A DNA stretch of 64,000 nt from Chloroflexota bacterium (GCA_005883575.1 VBFH01000025.1:91607-155606), one strand, 5' to 3'; counted from the first letter of the stretch, positions 8,135 through 17,650 are shown. Translations and numbers: made by a program. The notes: generated by a model from the sequence alone, not told the origin.

Positions 8135-9093
8135 GGACGCTGCTGACAATCACGGGCAAGACCGCCTCGGCACACGTTAAGGACATCACGAAGTGCTTCA
8201 GCGAGGCCAAGCAGGCGGGTTTCTGGCTCGACATCGAGGCGCCGGACGATGATGACTATCGCCTGCTGGAGGACACCTTCAAGTTCCACGCCCTGACCAT
8301 CGAGGACATCCGGCACCAGAATCAGCGACCAAAGGTCGACGAGTACACCGACTACAACTTCACGGTCATCTTCGTGGCGGTCTGGGAAAACGATGACATC
8401 GCACTGCGGGAGCAGCACCTTTTCGTCGGTGCCAACTACCTGATCACGGTCCACCAGGAGCCGTCGCCCCAGCTGGCCGAGCTTCAGGATCGGATCCACA
8501 AGAGCCCGGAGCTGACGCACGGAAAGCCTGCCTTTCTCACCTACCTCGCGATTGACACCCTGGTCGACGCGTCGTTTCCCGTGCTTGACAAGCTGGACGA
8601 CGAGGTCGACGCGCTGGAAGACGAGATCACCGAGAAGGCAACCCAGGAGCAGCTCACCCGGATCTATCACCTGAAGCACACCGTCACAGAATTGCGGAGA
8701 TTCCTGGGCGCCCAGCGCGACGTCTTCCAGGCCCTGATCACGCACGGCATCCACCTGCAGCAGCAGGACATGACCCTCTACTACCGAGACGTCTACGACC
8801 ACATCGTCCGGCAGTACGAGACAGTCGACTCGCTGCGCGACCTGCTCACCGGGGCGATGGACGTCTACCTGTCGACGGTTTCGAACCGTCTCAACCAGAC
8901 CACCAAAGCACTTACCGTGATCGCGAGCCTTTTCCTTCCCTTGAGCTTCCTCACTGGGTTCTTCGGCATGAACTTCTCCTATCTGGTCAACATCCTCGAA
9001 AGCCCCTACAGCGCGTTCGCGCTCGGGCTCGGGACGATGGTCATAGCCACCCTCATCCAGCTCTGGCTGTTCAGGCGCCGCGGCTGGCTCTGA
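8131..9093 (+). CDS. corA: CorA-family magnesium/divalent cation channel
   Basis: This 320-residue protein has a large cytoplasmic alpha/beta funnel domain and two C-terminal transmembrane helices. The family signature GMN (FFGMNF, about residue 282) closes the first helix, and the acidic/basic stalk helix precedes it. It forms pentameric Mg2+/Co2+ channels. Its ATG overlaps the exporter stop. Three bases separate its stop from the methyltransferase start. Confidence 0.96.
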   Translation: MRTLLTITGKTASAHVKDITKCFSEAKQAGFWLDIEAPDDDDYRLLEDTFKFHALTIEDIRHQNQRPKVDEYTDYNFTVIFVAVWENDDIALREQHLFVGANYLITVHQEPSPQLAELQDRIHKSPELTHGKPAFLTYLAIDTLVDASFPVLDKLDDEVDALEDEITEKATQEQLTRIYHLKHTVTELRRFLGAQRDVFQALITHGIHLQQQDMTLYYRDVYDHIVRQYETVDSLRDLLTGAMDVYLSTVSNRLNQTTKALTVIASLFLPLSFLTGFFGMNFSYLVNILESPYSAFALGLGTMVIATLIQLWLFRRRGWL

Positions 9094-9096
9094 GCA

Positions 9097-9744
9097 ATGA
9101 GAGATTGCTGCTCGCCCAAAGGCTACCGATGGGTCTTCAGCGAGCGCAGCGCTCGCGCCGAGGCGCGGCGCTACCGGCGTAAGGGCCTTGATCCGACGTC
9201 GCGGCGGATCGTCGATTACCTGAAGACACAGGGAGTCGAGGGGCGCACCGTGCTCGAGGTCGGCGGGGGGATCGGCGCGATCCAGATCGAGCTGCTGAAG
9301 GCCGGCGCAGCGCGAGCGGTCAGCGTCGAGCTCACGCCGACCTATGAGGACGTGGCGAAGGGGCTGCTGGAAGAGGAAGGAATGTCAGATCGCGTCGACC
9401 GCAAGGTGATGGACTTCGCGCAGACGCCTGGCGCGGTCGAAGGCGCCGACATCGTGATCCTGAACCGCGTCATCTGCTGCTACCCCGACATGCCGCGCCT
9501 GGCGGGCGCGGCCGCCGACCACGCGCGGCGGCTGCTGCTGTTGAGCTACCCGCGGCGCACCTGGTGGCTCGCCGTCGGCCTCACCTTCGCCAACTGGCTG
9601 CTGCGGCTGACGCGCCGCGAGTTCCACATCTTTCTTCATCCGCCACAGAGGATCATCGCGACCTCCGAACGCCGAGGGCTGCAAACGGTTCTCAGCCAGC
9701 GAGGCATCGTCTGGACGGTCGCCGCCTTGCGCCGAACGGCCTAG
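9097..9744 (+). CDS. SAM-dependent methyltransferase
   Basis: This 215-residue class I methyltransferase has motif I TVLEVGGGIGAIQIELL (about 50-66) and an acidic strand end VSVELTP. It resembles magnesium-protoporphyrin-type and small-molecule methyltransferases, but no chlorophyll genes are nearby, so no substrate is assigned. Residues 150-170 (WWLAVGLTFANWLLRL) are hydrophobic and may contact the membrane. It is the third gene of a tight exporter-corA-methyltransferase run. Its last 4 bases overlap the opposite-strand PLP gene. Confidence 0.85.
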   Translation: MRDCCSPKGYRWVFSERSARAEARRYRRKGLDPTSRRIVDYLKTQGVEGRTVLEVGGGIGAIQIELLKAGAARAVSVELTPTYEDVAKGLLEEEGMSDRVDRKVMDFAQTPGAVEGADIVILNRVICCYPDMPRLAGAAADHARRLLLLSYPRRTWWLAVGLTFANWLLRLTRREFHIFLHPPQRIIATSERRGLQTVLSQRGIVWTVAALRRTA

Positions 9745-10913
9745 CGAAGACCGGGGATCACCCTCTCCTTCCAGAATTCGACATCGTTGGGGATCGGCCG
9801 CGGCACGGCGATGACCGGTGGTTCCGACTTGAACCCCGCGCCCGTGTCGAACAGCACAACCCTCCCCTCTGGTTCGATGACCCGTGACTCCATGAGCATC
9901 TTCAAGCCGGCCGCGGCGGCTGCGGTTTCCAGGCTGGCGTAACCCAGGCCGAGACGTCCGAGTCTCCCCTGCGTCTCGACGATGTCGCGCTCAGGCACGG
10001 CCACCGCCCCGCCGCCGGATTTGCGCAGGCAGTCGAGGATCAAGAAATCGCCGACCGCCGACGGCACGCGCAGACCGGCCGCGGCCGTGGCGGCTCTATC
10101 CCATGGTTTCGCGAAGCGATCGCCGGCGTTGTAGGCCAGCACGATGGGGGCACAGCCCTCCGCCTGGACCGAGAACATGCGCGGACGGCGGGTGCCGATC
10201 ATGTCCAACGCCTCCAGCTCCTCGAACGCCTTCCACATCCCGACGATGCCGGTGCCTCCGCCGGTGGGATACACGATCGCATCGGGCAGTTGCCAGCCGA
10301 GCTGCTCGGCAAGCTCGAAGCCCATGGTCTTCTTGCCTTCGACGCGGTACGGCTCCTTCAGCGTGCTGAGGTCGATGGCGCCGAGCTCGTCGCGAATCAC
10401 GCCGGCCAGGCGTCCGCAGTCTGAGATCAACCCCTCCAGAAGCAGGAGGCCGGCGCCTGTGGCCAGGACCTCGACCTGGTTTTGCGCCGGCGCGTCGGCG
10501 GGCATGATCACCGTCGCTCGCACGCCGGCGGCCGCAGAGTACGCGGCCAGCGCGCCGCCGGCGTTGCCGGCGGACGCCGCCACCAGGTGCTTGGCGCCCA
10601 GCTCGACCGCGCGGCCGACCGCCACCGCCATCCCGCGCGCCTTGAAGGATCCGGTGGGGTTGAGGCTTTCGCGCTTCACGCTCATGTTGGTCAGGCCGAG
10701 CCACGACCCCAGGTGACGAGCGGGCTGCAGCGGAGTTTCGCCCTCGCCCAGATAGATGATGAAAGCCTGGCTGCGCACCGGCAGGAGCTCAGCCCAACGC
10801 CACAGCCTTCCAGATCGGCGAGTGGCCATCTGCTCGCAGCCAATCGTCTGCCGCGCGCGGGCAAGGTCATACCGCGCGAGCAGCGGGCGCTGATCGATGG
10901 GGTCGAGCCCCAT
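9741..10913 (-). CDS. Threonine-synthase-like PLP enzyme (fold type II)
   Basis: The enzyme belongs to the threonine synthase/dehydratase family, which converts O-phosphohomoserine to threonine. Visible motifs are the PLP lysine NPTGSFKARGM, the substrate loop AASAGNAGGALAAY and the phosphate-binding stretch PTGGGTGIVGMWKAFEEL. The coordinates use the first canonical start (ATG 10913). Recognisable family sequence (SHLEG, then YEADAL) extends about 20 codons further upstream, where no ATG, GTG or TTG exists before the hydrolase stop. A CTG at 10967, or a CTG at 10994 overlapping that stop, may be the true start. No threonine-pathway genes adjoin it. Confidence 0.85.
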   Translation of the reverse strand: MGLDPIDQRPLLARYDLARARQTIGCEQMATRRSGRLWRWAELLPVRSQAFIIYLGEGETPLQPARHLGSWLGLTNMSVKRESLNPTGSFKARGMAVAVGRAVELGAKHLVAASAGNAGGALAAYSAAAGVRATVIMPADAPAQNQVEVLATGAGLLLLEGLISDCGRLAGVIRDELGAIDLSTLKEPYRVEGKKTMGFELAEQLGWQLPDAIVYPTGGGTGIVGMWKAFEELEALDMIGTRRPRMFSVQAEGCAPIVLAYNAGDRFAKPWDRAATAAAGLRVPSAVGDFLILDCLRKSGGGAVAVPERDIVETQGRLGRLGLGYASLETAAAAAGLKMLMESRVIEPEGRVVLFDTGAGFKSEPPVIAVPRPIPNDVEFWKERVIPGLR

Positions 10914-10990
10914 CAGCGCGTCGGCTTCATACCTCCGCCCGGACAGGCCACCTTCGAGGTGGCTCAGCGTGGAGCCGGTTTCTGCTCGCT

Positions 10991-11851
10991 TCAGGCGAAG
11001 CGTTGAACGAATGCGAGCGCTGTGTCCGCGACCTCCTTCCATCCGCTGTCGATCGTCAGCGCATGGCCGCGTCCCGCGATCTTTTTGATTTCGGTCACGC
11101 CCGGATTGCGCTTCTGGCGCTTGAAGGACGCGTTGGCGATCGCCCACGGGACGGTGTTGTCCTTCTCGCCATCGATGATCAGCAGCGGCCCGCGGTCCGG
11201 GTTGGTGGTGTCGACCTTGGCCTCGGTCCACGGGTTCAGGTTCGCCGCCGCGGCCTGGAAGATCGGAGCGCCGGAGGCGGGGACGGCAAAGGTTTCGTAG
11301 AGCTGCCTGGCCTCCTCCTGGCTGACCGCGTTCGCGAAAGCGAAGCGGAACTGCTCATACGTCAGCGGGATGGCCTTGCTGCGATTGGCGGGGTTGCTGA
11401 GCACCGGCGACGCTGACTTGAGCGCCGAGATGGGAAGCGGCAGCACCCCGCGAAACGGTGCCGGGTCGATCGCCACGGTGACCGCCGCGAGGCCTCGGCC
11501 GGCGATGATCTGGGCAAGCAGTCCGCCAAACGAATGGCCGATCACCGCCGGCTTCTTCTGCAGCCGGGTGACGATCGAGGCGACATGGTCGGCCACCTGG
11601 CCAACGGTCTTGCCGGCAAACACCTCCGGATGCGCCTTTGCCTCAGCGACACTTTGCGGGTCGTCTGGCCAGCCGGGCTCGACGGCCGAATACCCGGATT
11701 TCTCGAAGAGAGCCGCCCAGCGGTCCCAGCTGCTCGGCAGAAGCCAAAGTCCGTGGATGAAGACGACCGGCGTGCGGCCAGTGGTGTTGGCGCGCTCGAT
11801 CTGCTCGGCCTCGTGCTCGGTGATTCCGCTTTCGGCGGCGATGGTGTTCAT
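10991..11851 (-). CDS. Alpha/beta hydrolase
   Basis: This 286-residue hydrolase shows the oxyanion loop VVFIHGLWLLPSSWDRW, the nucleophile elbow VIGHSFGG (Ser), LLIIDGEKDNTVP (Asp) and GRGHALTID (His). A complete catalytic triad is therefore present. It lacks a signal peptide. The ATG at 11851 has AAGGAG 6 bases upstream; an in-frame ATG at 11941 would add 30 unlikely residues. It lies just upstream of the threonine-synthase-like gene on the same strand. The substrate is unknown. Confidence 0.9.
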   Translation of the reverse strand: MNTIAAESGITEHEAEQIERANTTGRTPVVFIHGLWLLPSSWDRWAALFEKSGYSAVEPGWPDDPQSVAEAKAHPEVFAGKTVGQVADHVASIVTRLQKKPAVIGHSFGGLLAQIIAGRGLAAVTVAIDPAPFRGVLPLPISALKSASPVLSNPANRSKAIPLTYEQFRFAFANAVSQEEARQLYETFAVPASGAPIFQAAAANLNPWTEAKVDTTNPDRGPLLIIDGEKDNTVPWAIANASFKRQKRNPGVTEIKKIAGRGHALTIDSGWKEVADTALAFVQRFA

Positions 11852-11980
11852 GGCGGGCTCCTTCGCGTCGTCTTCCACCCCAATCCGCGGAACCCGCACC
11901 CATCGTAGTCGCTCCACGCAGCCTGGCCAGGGAGCGCTCACCGGGCGCTGCCGGTCCTGCCTGCTGTAGCCTCAGGCGAA

Positions 11981-13342
11981 GTGGTCGACCCCGAAGCCGT
12001 CTATCGCCAGACCACACCGCGATCTCGCGCCCTCCATGAGCGCGCGGCCATGGTGATGCCGGGCGGGACCACTCGCACGACGACGTACTTCCACCCGTAC
12101 CCGCTGTACATCGAGCGCGGCGAGGGGTGCCGTGTCTGGGACGTCGACGGCACCGAGCGGATCGACATGCTCGGCAACTACACGGCCTTGATCCTCGGCC
12201 ACTCACATCCCAAGATCGTCGAGGCGATCCGACGGCAGGCGGCACGCGGGACGGGCTTCGCCGCCGCGAACCCGATCGAGGTCGAGCTTGCAACCCTCTT
12301 GTGCGAGCGCGTGCCCAGCCTGGAGGCGGTCCGGTTCTGCAACTCCGGAACCGAGGCGACGATGTTTGCGATGCGCCTGGCTCGGGCCTTTACCGGACGG
12401 CCCAAGATCGCGCGCATCGAGGGCGGATACCACGGCACTCACGACTATGCCGAGGTCAGCACTCACCCCGTGGTGTCTGAGGCCGGGCCGCCCGAGGCGC
12501 CGCAAGCGATGGCGGACTCGATGGGCACCCCCGACTGGGCGCTCGATCAGGTGATCGTTCTTCCATTCAACAATCCCGACGCGGCCGAGCGGATCATCCG
12601 GCGCGAAAAGTCCCAGCTTGCCGCCGTGATCCTGGAACCGATCATCGGGGCCGGCGGGGTGATCCCCGCGACCATCGAATTCTTGCAGCGACTCCGAGAT
12701 GTGACGCGCGAGCTCGGCATCCTGTTGATCTTCGACGAGGTAATCTCGCTGCGCGTCGCGCCCGGCGGCGCTCAGCAGCTGTACGACGTCACGCCCGACC
12801 TGACCACGCTGGGCAAGATCATCGGCGGGGGACTTCCGGTGGCCGCGTTCGGCGGGCGGGCGGACGTGATGGAGATGCTCGACCCTCGGCGCGAGCCGAA
12901 CATCGCCCAGGGCGGGACGTACAACGGCAACCCTCTCGGCATGGCCGCCGGCCTCGCAGCGATGACAGAGCTCACGCCCGACGTCTACGACGACTTGAAC
13001 AGGAAGGGCGCTCGCGTCTGCGAGCAGCTTACGGAGGTGTTTGCCTCGCACCACGTGCCGGTTCAGGTCAACAGCGCAGGCTCGCTTCTCGCGCTGCATT
13101 TCACCGACAAGCCGGTGGTGGACTACCGGACGATGGCCGCGGCCGACAAGAAGCAGGCGCGCGACCTGTTTCTCGGTCTCGTCAATCACGGTGTGCTGAT
13201 GGCGCCGCGAGCCATGGGAGCGCTGTCCACGCCGATGGGCGAGGACGACATCCAGCAGTTCGTCGACGCGGTCGAAGCGGTTGTGGCCGAGCAGCGCCGG
13301 CGATGGGAATCCAGGGAACCGAACGCGCGCGCCTCGCGTTAG
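11981..13342 (+). CDS. Class III aminotransferase (glutamate-1-semialdehyde aminomutase-like)
   Basis: This 453-residue PLP enzyme of the class III aminotransferase family has VRFCNSGTEATMFAMRLARA (phosphate cup), the Asp region ILLIFDEVISLR and the Schiff-base lysine in LTTLGKIIGGGLPVAAFGG. It is most like glutamate-1-semialdehyde 2,1-aminomutase, but the N-terminus (PGGTTRTTTYFHPYPLYIERGEG) fits the broader family of unassigned GSAM paralogues. No haem-biosynthesis genes are nearby, so the tetrapyrrole role is not claimed. The start is GTG 11981. Confidence 0.88.
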   Translation: MVDPEAVYRQTTPRSRALHERAAMVMPGGTTRTTTYFHPYPLYIERGEGCRVWDVDGTERIDMLGNYTALILGHSHPKIVEAIRRQAARGTGFAAANPIEVELATLLCERVPSLEAVRFCNSGTEATMFAMRLARAFTGRPKIARIEGGYHGTHDYAEVSTHPVVSEAGPPEAPQAMADSMGTPDWALDQVIVLPFNNPDAAERIIRREKSQLAAVILEPIIGAGGVIPATIEFLQRLRDVTRELGILLIFDEVISLRVAPGGAQQLYDVTPDLTTLGKIIGGGLPVAAFGGRADVMEMLDPRREPNIAQGGTYNGNPLGMAAGLAAMTELTPDVYDDLNRKGARVCEQLTEVFASHHVPVQVNSAGSLLALHFTDKPVVDYRTMAAADKKQARDLFLGLVNHGVLMAPRAMGALSTPMGEDDIQQFVDAVEAVVAEQRRRWESREPNARASR

Positions 13343-13354
13343 TACTTTCCCTAG

Positions 13355-14407
13355 ATGACCACACGGATCGCCGCCTTCTTTCTGCTCGCTGTGATGGTGG
13401 CGTGCGGTGGACAGCCGACCGCAAGGACCTCTCCGCCACCCACCCCGGTTGCGACCGCCTCGGCAGGGCTCTCCCTCGACGAGGAGGTCGGGGCGGTGAT
13501 GATGGTCGGATTCGAGGGACCGCTGACCGACGCGGTGCTCGCGGACTGGAGCCGGCACCAGTTCGGCGGCCTGTTGATCGTGAACCGCAACGGCAACGCG
13601 AGATCGGATTCCGGCCTCAGCACGCTGGTTCGCGACCTGCGCGCCGTGTCGCGCCATCGCCTCATCGCGGCGACCGACCAGGAGGGAGGTGGTGTCTGCC
13701 TCGCCGCTGCGTCGGTTCCGTGCGCTCCGATGCCGGTCGGCGAGTCCGCGACCACCGGGATGGCGACCGCTCTGCGCACGCTCGGGTTCGACCTCGACCT
13801 CGGACCCGTCTCCGATGTCTGCTCGAGCTCCTCCTCGGTGATGTGGGGACGCTGCTACGGGACCACGCCTGGGTCGGTCGCGCCTGCGGTGGGCTCGGTG
13901 GTGGACGGCATCCACGCGGCCCACATGCTCTCCGCGGCCAAGCATTTCCCCGGGCATGGCGACACCACCGTCAGCTCGGAGACGCAGCTGCCGCGAATCG
14001 ATGAGTCCCTGGCCACGATCCGCGCGCGCGACCTCCCGTCGTTTGCGGCAGCGATCGCGCACGGCACGGATTTCGTCCTCCTCGGCCACCTCTTCTTTCC
14101 GGCGCTCGACCCGCACAGGTCAGCGGACCTCTCGCCCGCGACGGTGAAGGTGCTTCGGACTGAGCTCGGCTTCAAGGGCGCCATCCTTTCCGACGACATG
14201 GAGATGGGCGCGATCACCGCGAGCACGCCCACCCCTGACGCCGCGGTCCAGTTTCTGATCGCCGGCGGAGACATGGTGATGGTCGCCCACGACCTCGCGG
14301 TCGCAGACGCGACCTACGACGCGATCAAGAATGCGGTCGAGTCGGGCCGCCTGCCTCGCGCGAGACTCGACGAGGCGGTGGCGGCCCTGACCATGCTGTC
14401 CGGCTAG
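13355..14407 (+). CDS. GH3 family N-acetylhexosaminidase-like lipoprotein
   Basis: This 350-residue single-domain GH3 protein begins with a signal peptide and lipobox VMVAC (Cys17), followed by a Thr/Pro/Ala linker, so it acts outside the membrane. It keeps the family landmarks ATDQEGGG (about 106-113), the Asp-His dyad loop KHFPGHGDT (196-204) and the nucleophile region LSDDMEM (Asp280). It is the second NagZ-type enzyme in the window. This one is surface-anchored, whereas the one in the ABC operon is cytoplasmic, and the pair could act in series on wall fragments. Twelve bases separate it from the aminotransferase. Its last 4 bases overlap the carbonic anhydrase gene tail to tail. Confidence 0.9.
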   Translation: MTTRIAAFFLLAVMVACGGQPTARTSPPPTPVATASAGLSLDEEVGAVMMVGFEGPLTDAVLADWSRHQFGGLLIVNRNGNARSDSGLSTLVRDLRAVSRHRLIAATDQEGGGVCLAAASVPCAPMPVGESATTGMATALRTLGFDLDLGPVSDVCSSSSSVMWGRCYGTTPGSVAPAVGSVVDGIHAAHMLSAAKHFPGHGDTTVSSETQLPRIDESLATIRARDLPSFAAAIAHGTDFVLLGHLFFPALDPHRSADLSPATVKVLRTELGFKGAILSDDMEMGAITASTPTPDAAVQFLIAGGDMVMVAHDLAVADATYDAIKNAVESGRLPRARLDEAVAALTMLSG

Positions 14408-14916
14408 CGGCTCGAGGCCGCGGCCACACCAACCTCGTCGAGCTTGCCGGTGCGGACGTCGTAGACGAAACCGCGCACGCTGGACTTGTTCGGGATGAAC
14501 GGGCTTGCCTTGATGCGCGCGATCGACTGCTTGACGTCGCCTTCGAGGTCCGAGAAGGCCTCCAGAGCAAACGCAGGCCGGATCCCGACCTCAGATTCGA
14601 TCTGCTTCTTCAAGTCGTCGTCCTTGAACGTCAGCATCCCGCAGTCGGTGTGGTGGATGAGGATGATCTCCTTGGTCCCGAGCAGGCGCTGGGAGATGGC
14701 GAGCGAGCGGATCGCGTCGTCGGTCGCCACGCCTCCGGCGTTGCGGATGACGTGCGCGTCGCCTTCCTGCAGGCCGAGGATCTTGTGCACGTCGAGGCGC
14801 GCGTCCATGCACGCGAGCACCGCCACGTGCTTGGCCGGCGGGAGAGGAAGGTCACCGTTCTTGAACGAGCTTGCGTACGACTGGTTGTTGCGGACGAATT
14901 CGTCGGTAACGCTCAT
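14404..14916 (-). CDS. Beta-class carbonic anhydrase
   Basis: This 170-residue zinc enzyme interconverts CO2 and bicarbonate in the cytoplasm. The zinc ligands and active-site dyad are visible as CMDARLD (Cys, Asp-Arg) and HHTDCGM (His, Cys). It is of the short beta type like mycobacterial Rv1284. The ATG at 14916 is preceded by AGGAGGC. It is transcribed towards the GH3 lipoprotein gene. Confidence 0.94.
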   Translation of the reverse strand: MSVTDEFVRNNQSYASSFKNGDLPLPPAKHVAVLACMDARLDVHKILGLQEGDAHVIRNAGGVATDDAIRSLAISQRLLGTKEIILIHHTDCGMLTFKDDDLKKQIESEVGIRPAFALEAFSDLEGDVKQSIARIKASPFIPNKSSVRGFVYDVRTGKLDEVGVAAASSR

Positions 14917-15084
14917 TGCACATGCCTCCTGTGAAATCAGTCAGTCGGAAATTTCGAGAGTGAGTTCCGGCTAACTACAGAGGCAGGTGCTGCAGCCCGC
15001 GTGATCGATCGCGCGTCGCCACGTGAGGATGCGAACGGCCATCGATGCGCCCACAGCCGCTCCAAGGTAGCAGTTGGACGGTGG

Positions 15085-17184
15085 TTAATGCTTCTTCTTC
15101 CGGCGGCCGCCACCGCTCGGTGAAGGGGAGGTCTGTGTCACGGGCGGGCTCGTCGGCGCGGTCCCTGGAAGGTAGTAGTTGTCGTAGGCGTAGACGATGC
15201 CCTGCGGTGGGCTGTACCACTGCTCCGCGCCCAGCACCGGCAGCGCGTGAGTGAGGAAAGTGTGCCAGGCGGGGACGGCAACGAGGTAGCTGTCCGAGCC
15301 TTCGATCATCTTGACCCGCCAGTCGGGGTTCCCCATCCACACCGCGACCGCGATCTTCGGCGTAAAGCCGACGGTCCACGCGTCGGCGAAGCTGTCTGAG
15401 GTTCCCGTCTTGACGGCCACCTGCCATCCAGGGATGACGAGCTGGGAGTTGCGCCCGAAGATCATGGAGCGGTTTTCGTCCTTGGACAGCATCGTCGCCA
15501 TGATGAAGGCGACCTTCGGATCGACGGCTTGCTGCGCCTTGTCGGCGTGCTGGTAGATCGTCGCGCCACCCCTCTGGACTCTGACGATCGCAAACGGTTG
15601 GTGGAGCGTGCCCTGGGCGGCGAGAACGGATGCGCCGGTTGCCATCTGCAGCGGTGTCTCGCCATAACCGCCCAGCGTCAGCGACGGGCCGAAGCTGTTG
15701 AGGTCGTCGCTGTTCGTGAAGCTGCCGTCCGGGTGCTGCTGCCACGGCGGCGCGCCCATCGACCGCGCCATCTGCACCACATTCGGAACTCCGACGCCAA
15801 GCTCCACCTTGACCGCCGGGATGTTCAGCGAGTTGCCGATGCAGACCTGCACCTGGCAGGTGCCGTGATACGTCTGGTCGTAGTTCTGCGGTTTGTAGAT
15901 CGTCTGAGATCCGGGGTCGCGGTACTGAAACGGCCCATCCTGGATCGGCGTCGTCATCGTGAAGTGGCCGCTAGTGATCGCCGCGGTGTAGGTGAAGATC
16001 TTCATCGACGACCCCGGATTGCGCGGCGGCCAGACGGCGAGGTTGTACTGTCCGCCGTCCGTGTTGGGGTTGGCCGAAGAGACCATCGCGATGATCGCGC
16101 CTGACGTCGGCTCAATGGCGACGAGCGAGCCCTGCTGCACGCGCCGCCATGCGATGTCCGCCTGAGTCAGGCTGATCGCATCCTGGGCGATCGTCTGCAG
16201 AGTCATGTTCAGGGTGGTGTACACGCGAAGGCCTCCGCCGTACGTGACGTTGCTGCCGAATTTCTGCTTCAGCTGCCCTGTTACGTAGCTGACAAAGCCT
16301 GGCGCGTACACCGTGCTGACCGGCCTGAACATGTGCGAGGGCGGACTGAGGTCTTCCTTGAAAGCCTTGTCAGCCTCGGCTTGCGAGATCTTTCCGTCGC
16401 TGACCATGGCCGCGAGCACCTCGTGCTGGCGAGCCTTGGCCGCCTGCCAGTTTCGGAAGGGGCTGTAGAGGGTCGGACCGCGTACGAGACCGGCAAGCAT
16501 CGACGCTTGCGCGAGGTCGAGGTTGCTCGTCTTCTTATGGAAGAAGATGGCCGACGCGGCGGCGCTGCCCACCGCGGAGTTGCCGAACGAAATGCTGTTC
16601 AGATACATCTCGAGGATCTGCGACTTCGAGTAGCGGCGCTCGACGGCGAACGAGAGCAACGCCTCAGTCAGCTTGCGCTGGAGGGTTGGTTGGTCGCCCA
16701 GCAACCGGACCTTGACCAGCTGCTGCGTGATAGTGGAGGCGCCCTGCACAGTGTCGTGCGCCTTGAGGTCGACGATCGCCGCGCGCGCAATCCCGGCGGG
16801 GTCGATTCCCGGCTCGGAATAAAAGTTGCGGTCCTCGATCGCGAGGAGTGCCTCGGGCAGCGTGGTTCCCATCGCGGACAGCGGCTCGTAGTAATGCTGG
16901 TAGCCGGGTGGGTGCAGGTCGGCGATCGCTGTGGTGCCGTCGCTCGCGTAGAGGATCGTGTCCGCCGGAACGTCGCTGTCGAGCTGCGAGACATCCGGCA
17001 GCGGCGCCGCATAGGCGACATACCACGGCGACGTGAAGGCCGCGGGCACGGCGAGGGCAAGCAGCAGCACAATTCGAAACACCAAGCCGCCGCGCTGCCG
17101 GTTGAGTTTGTTCTTCAGGTTGCGCGGCGTCGAGCCACGCGGCCAAACTTGGTCTGGCTTATCGAACGGATCGATGTCGCCCAT
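15085..17184 (-). CDS. Class A penicillin-binding protein (transglycosylase/transpeptidase)
   Basis: This bifunctional peptidoglycan synthase has 699 residues. A cytoplasmic tail and one transmembrane helix (about 35-58) anchor it. The GT51 domain has the catalytic glutamate in AIEDRNFYSEPGID (Glu117) and QGASTITQQL. The transpeptidase domain has SSMK (392-395), SLN (452-454) and KTGTS (592-596), so both activities look intact. The C-terminus ends in a Pro/Ser/Thr linker and a short Lys/Arg-rich tail. It stands alone, with about 150 bases before the divergent small membrane gene. Confidence 0.96.
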   Translation of the reverse strand: MGDIDPFDKPDQVWPRGSTPRNLKNKLNRQRGGLVFRIVLLLALAVPAAFTSPWYVAYAAPLPDVSQLDSDVPADTILYASDGTTAIADLHPPGYQHYYEPLSAMGTTLPEALLAIEDRNFYSEPGIDPAGIARAAIVDLKAHDTVQGASTITQQLVKVRLLGDQPTLQRKLTEALLSFAVERRYSKSQILEMYLNSISFGNSAVGSAAASAIFFHKKTSNLDLAQASMLAGLVRGPTLYSPFRNWQAAKARQHEVLAAMVSDGKISQAEADKAFKEDLSPPSHMFRPVSTVYAPGFVSYVTGQLKQKFGSNVTYGGGLRVYTTLNMTLQTIAQDAISLTQADIAWRRVQQGSLVAIEPTSGAIIAMVSSANPNTDGGQYNLAVWPPRNPGSSMKIFTYTAAITSGHFTMTTPIQDGPFQYRDPGSQTIYKPQNYDQTYHGTCQVQVCIGNSLNIPAVKVELGVGVPNVVQMARSMGAPPWQQHPDGSFTNSDDLNSFGPSLTLGGYGETPLQMATGASVLAAQGTLHQPFAIVRVQRGGATIYQHADKAQQAVDPKVAFIMATMLSKDENRSMIFGRNSQLVIPGWQVAVKTGTSDSFADAWTVGFTPKIAVAVWMGNPDWRVKMIEGSDSYLVAVPAWHTFLTHALPVLGAEQWYSPPQGIVYAYDNYYLPGTAPTSPPVTQTSPSPSGGGRRKKKH

Positions 17185-17336
17185 CCCGATGCGATCTATC
17201 GCCCGCTTCGTTCCAGTCGTCGACCCTCATGAAGATCAAAACGCTCCCGCGCAACCGAGTATTGAAACCTCGATGCCGCTGAATTCAAAAGCTAATGTAA
17301 CAACACGCGCGATCAGCGTGCTCCAAACTGCTCAGG

Positions 17337-17639
17337 GTGCGCGGATTCGTTCTCGGTTTGATCCTCGTCGTGGCCCTGATGCTGACCGTGCTCTCGCGCC
17401 GGCCGGGAGGCTTCCGCCGCCAGCTCCGCCTCGTCGGCCGCCGCCTCAAGGTCTTTCTGTGGCTTGGCGGCATTTACATCGCGGGCTCGATGGTTATTCG
17501 CCTGGTCTTTCCATCTGGTCCCGTAGCGGACTATGGACCGCCGGCGCTCGCGATACTGCTCGTGGCGGTCTTCGTCGTCGTCGGCCAGGATCCGGCATCA
17601 ACGCCCTCAGAGTCTCCGCCTGGCTCGCGAGCGCCGTGA
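17337..17639 (+). CDS. Small two-helix membrane protein of unknown function
   Basis: This 100-residue protein has two hydrophobic segments (about 4-20 and 40-58) and a third weaker one (65-83), with an Arg-rich connecting loop RRPGGFRRQLRLVGRRLK. The start GTG lies within CAGGGTG. I do not recognise a family. It is divergent from the PBP gene and convergent with the next small gene, and its codon use resembles the neighbours. Confidence 0.6.
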   Translation: MRGFVLGLILVVALMLTVLSRRPGGFRRQLRLVGRRLKVFLWLGGIYIAGSMVIRLVFPSGPVADYGPPALAILLVAVFVVVGQDPASTPSESPPGSRAP

Positions 17640-17650
17640 CCCGGCCGGAG

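Noticed and set aside
11981..13342. HemL of tetrapyrrole synthesis
   Set aside because: The family fits, but no other haem genes adjoin it and many GSAM paralogues have other roles. The specific assignment is not supported.
12203..14116. Minus-strand ORF of 637 codons
   Set aside because: It runs antisense through the aminotransferase and GH3 lipoprotein genes, both of which have clear motifs. High GC removes stops and creates such shadows.
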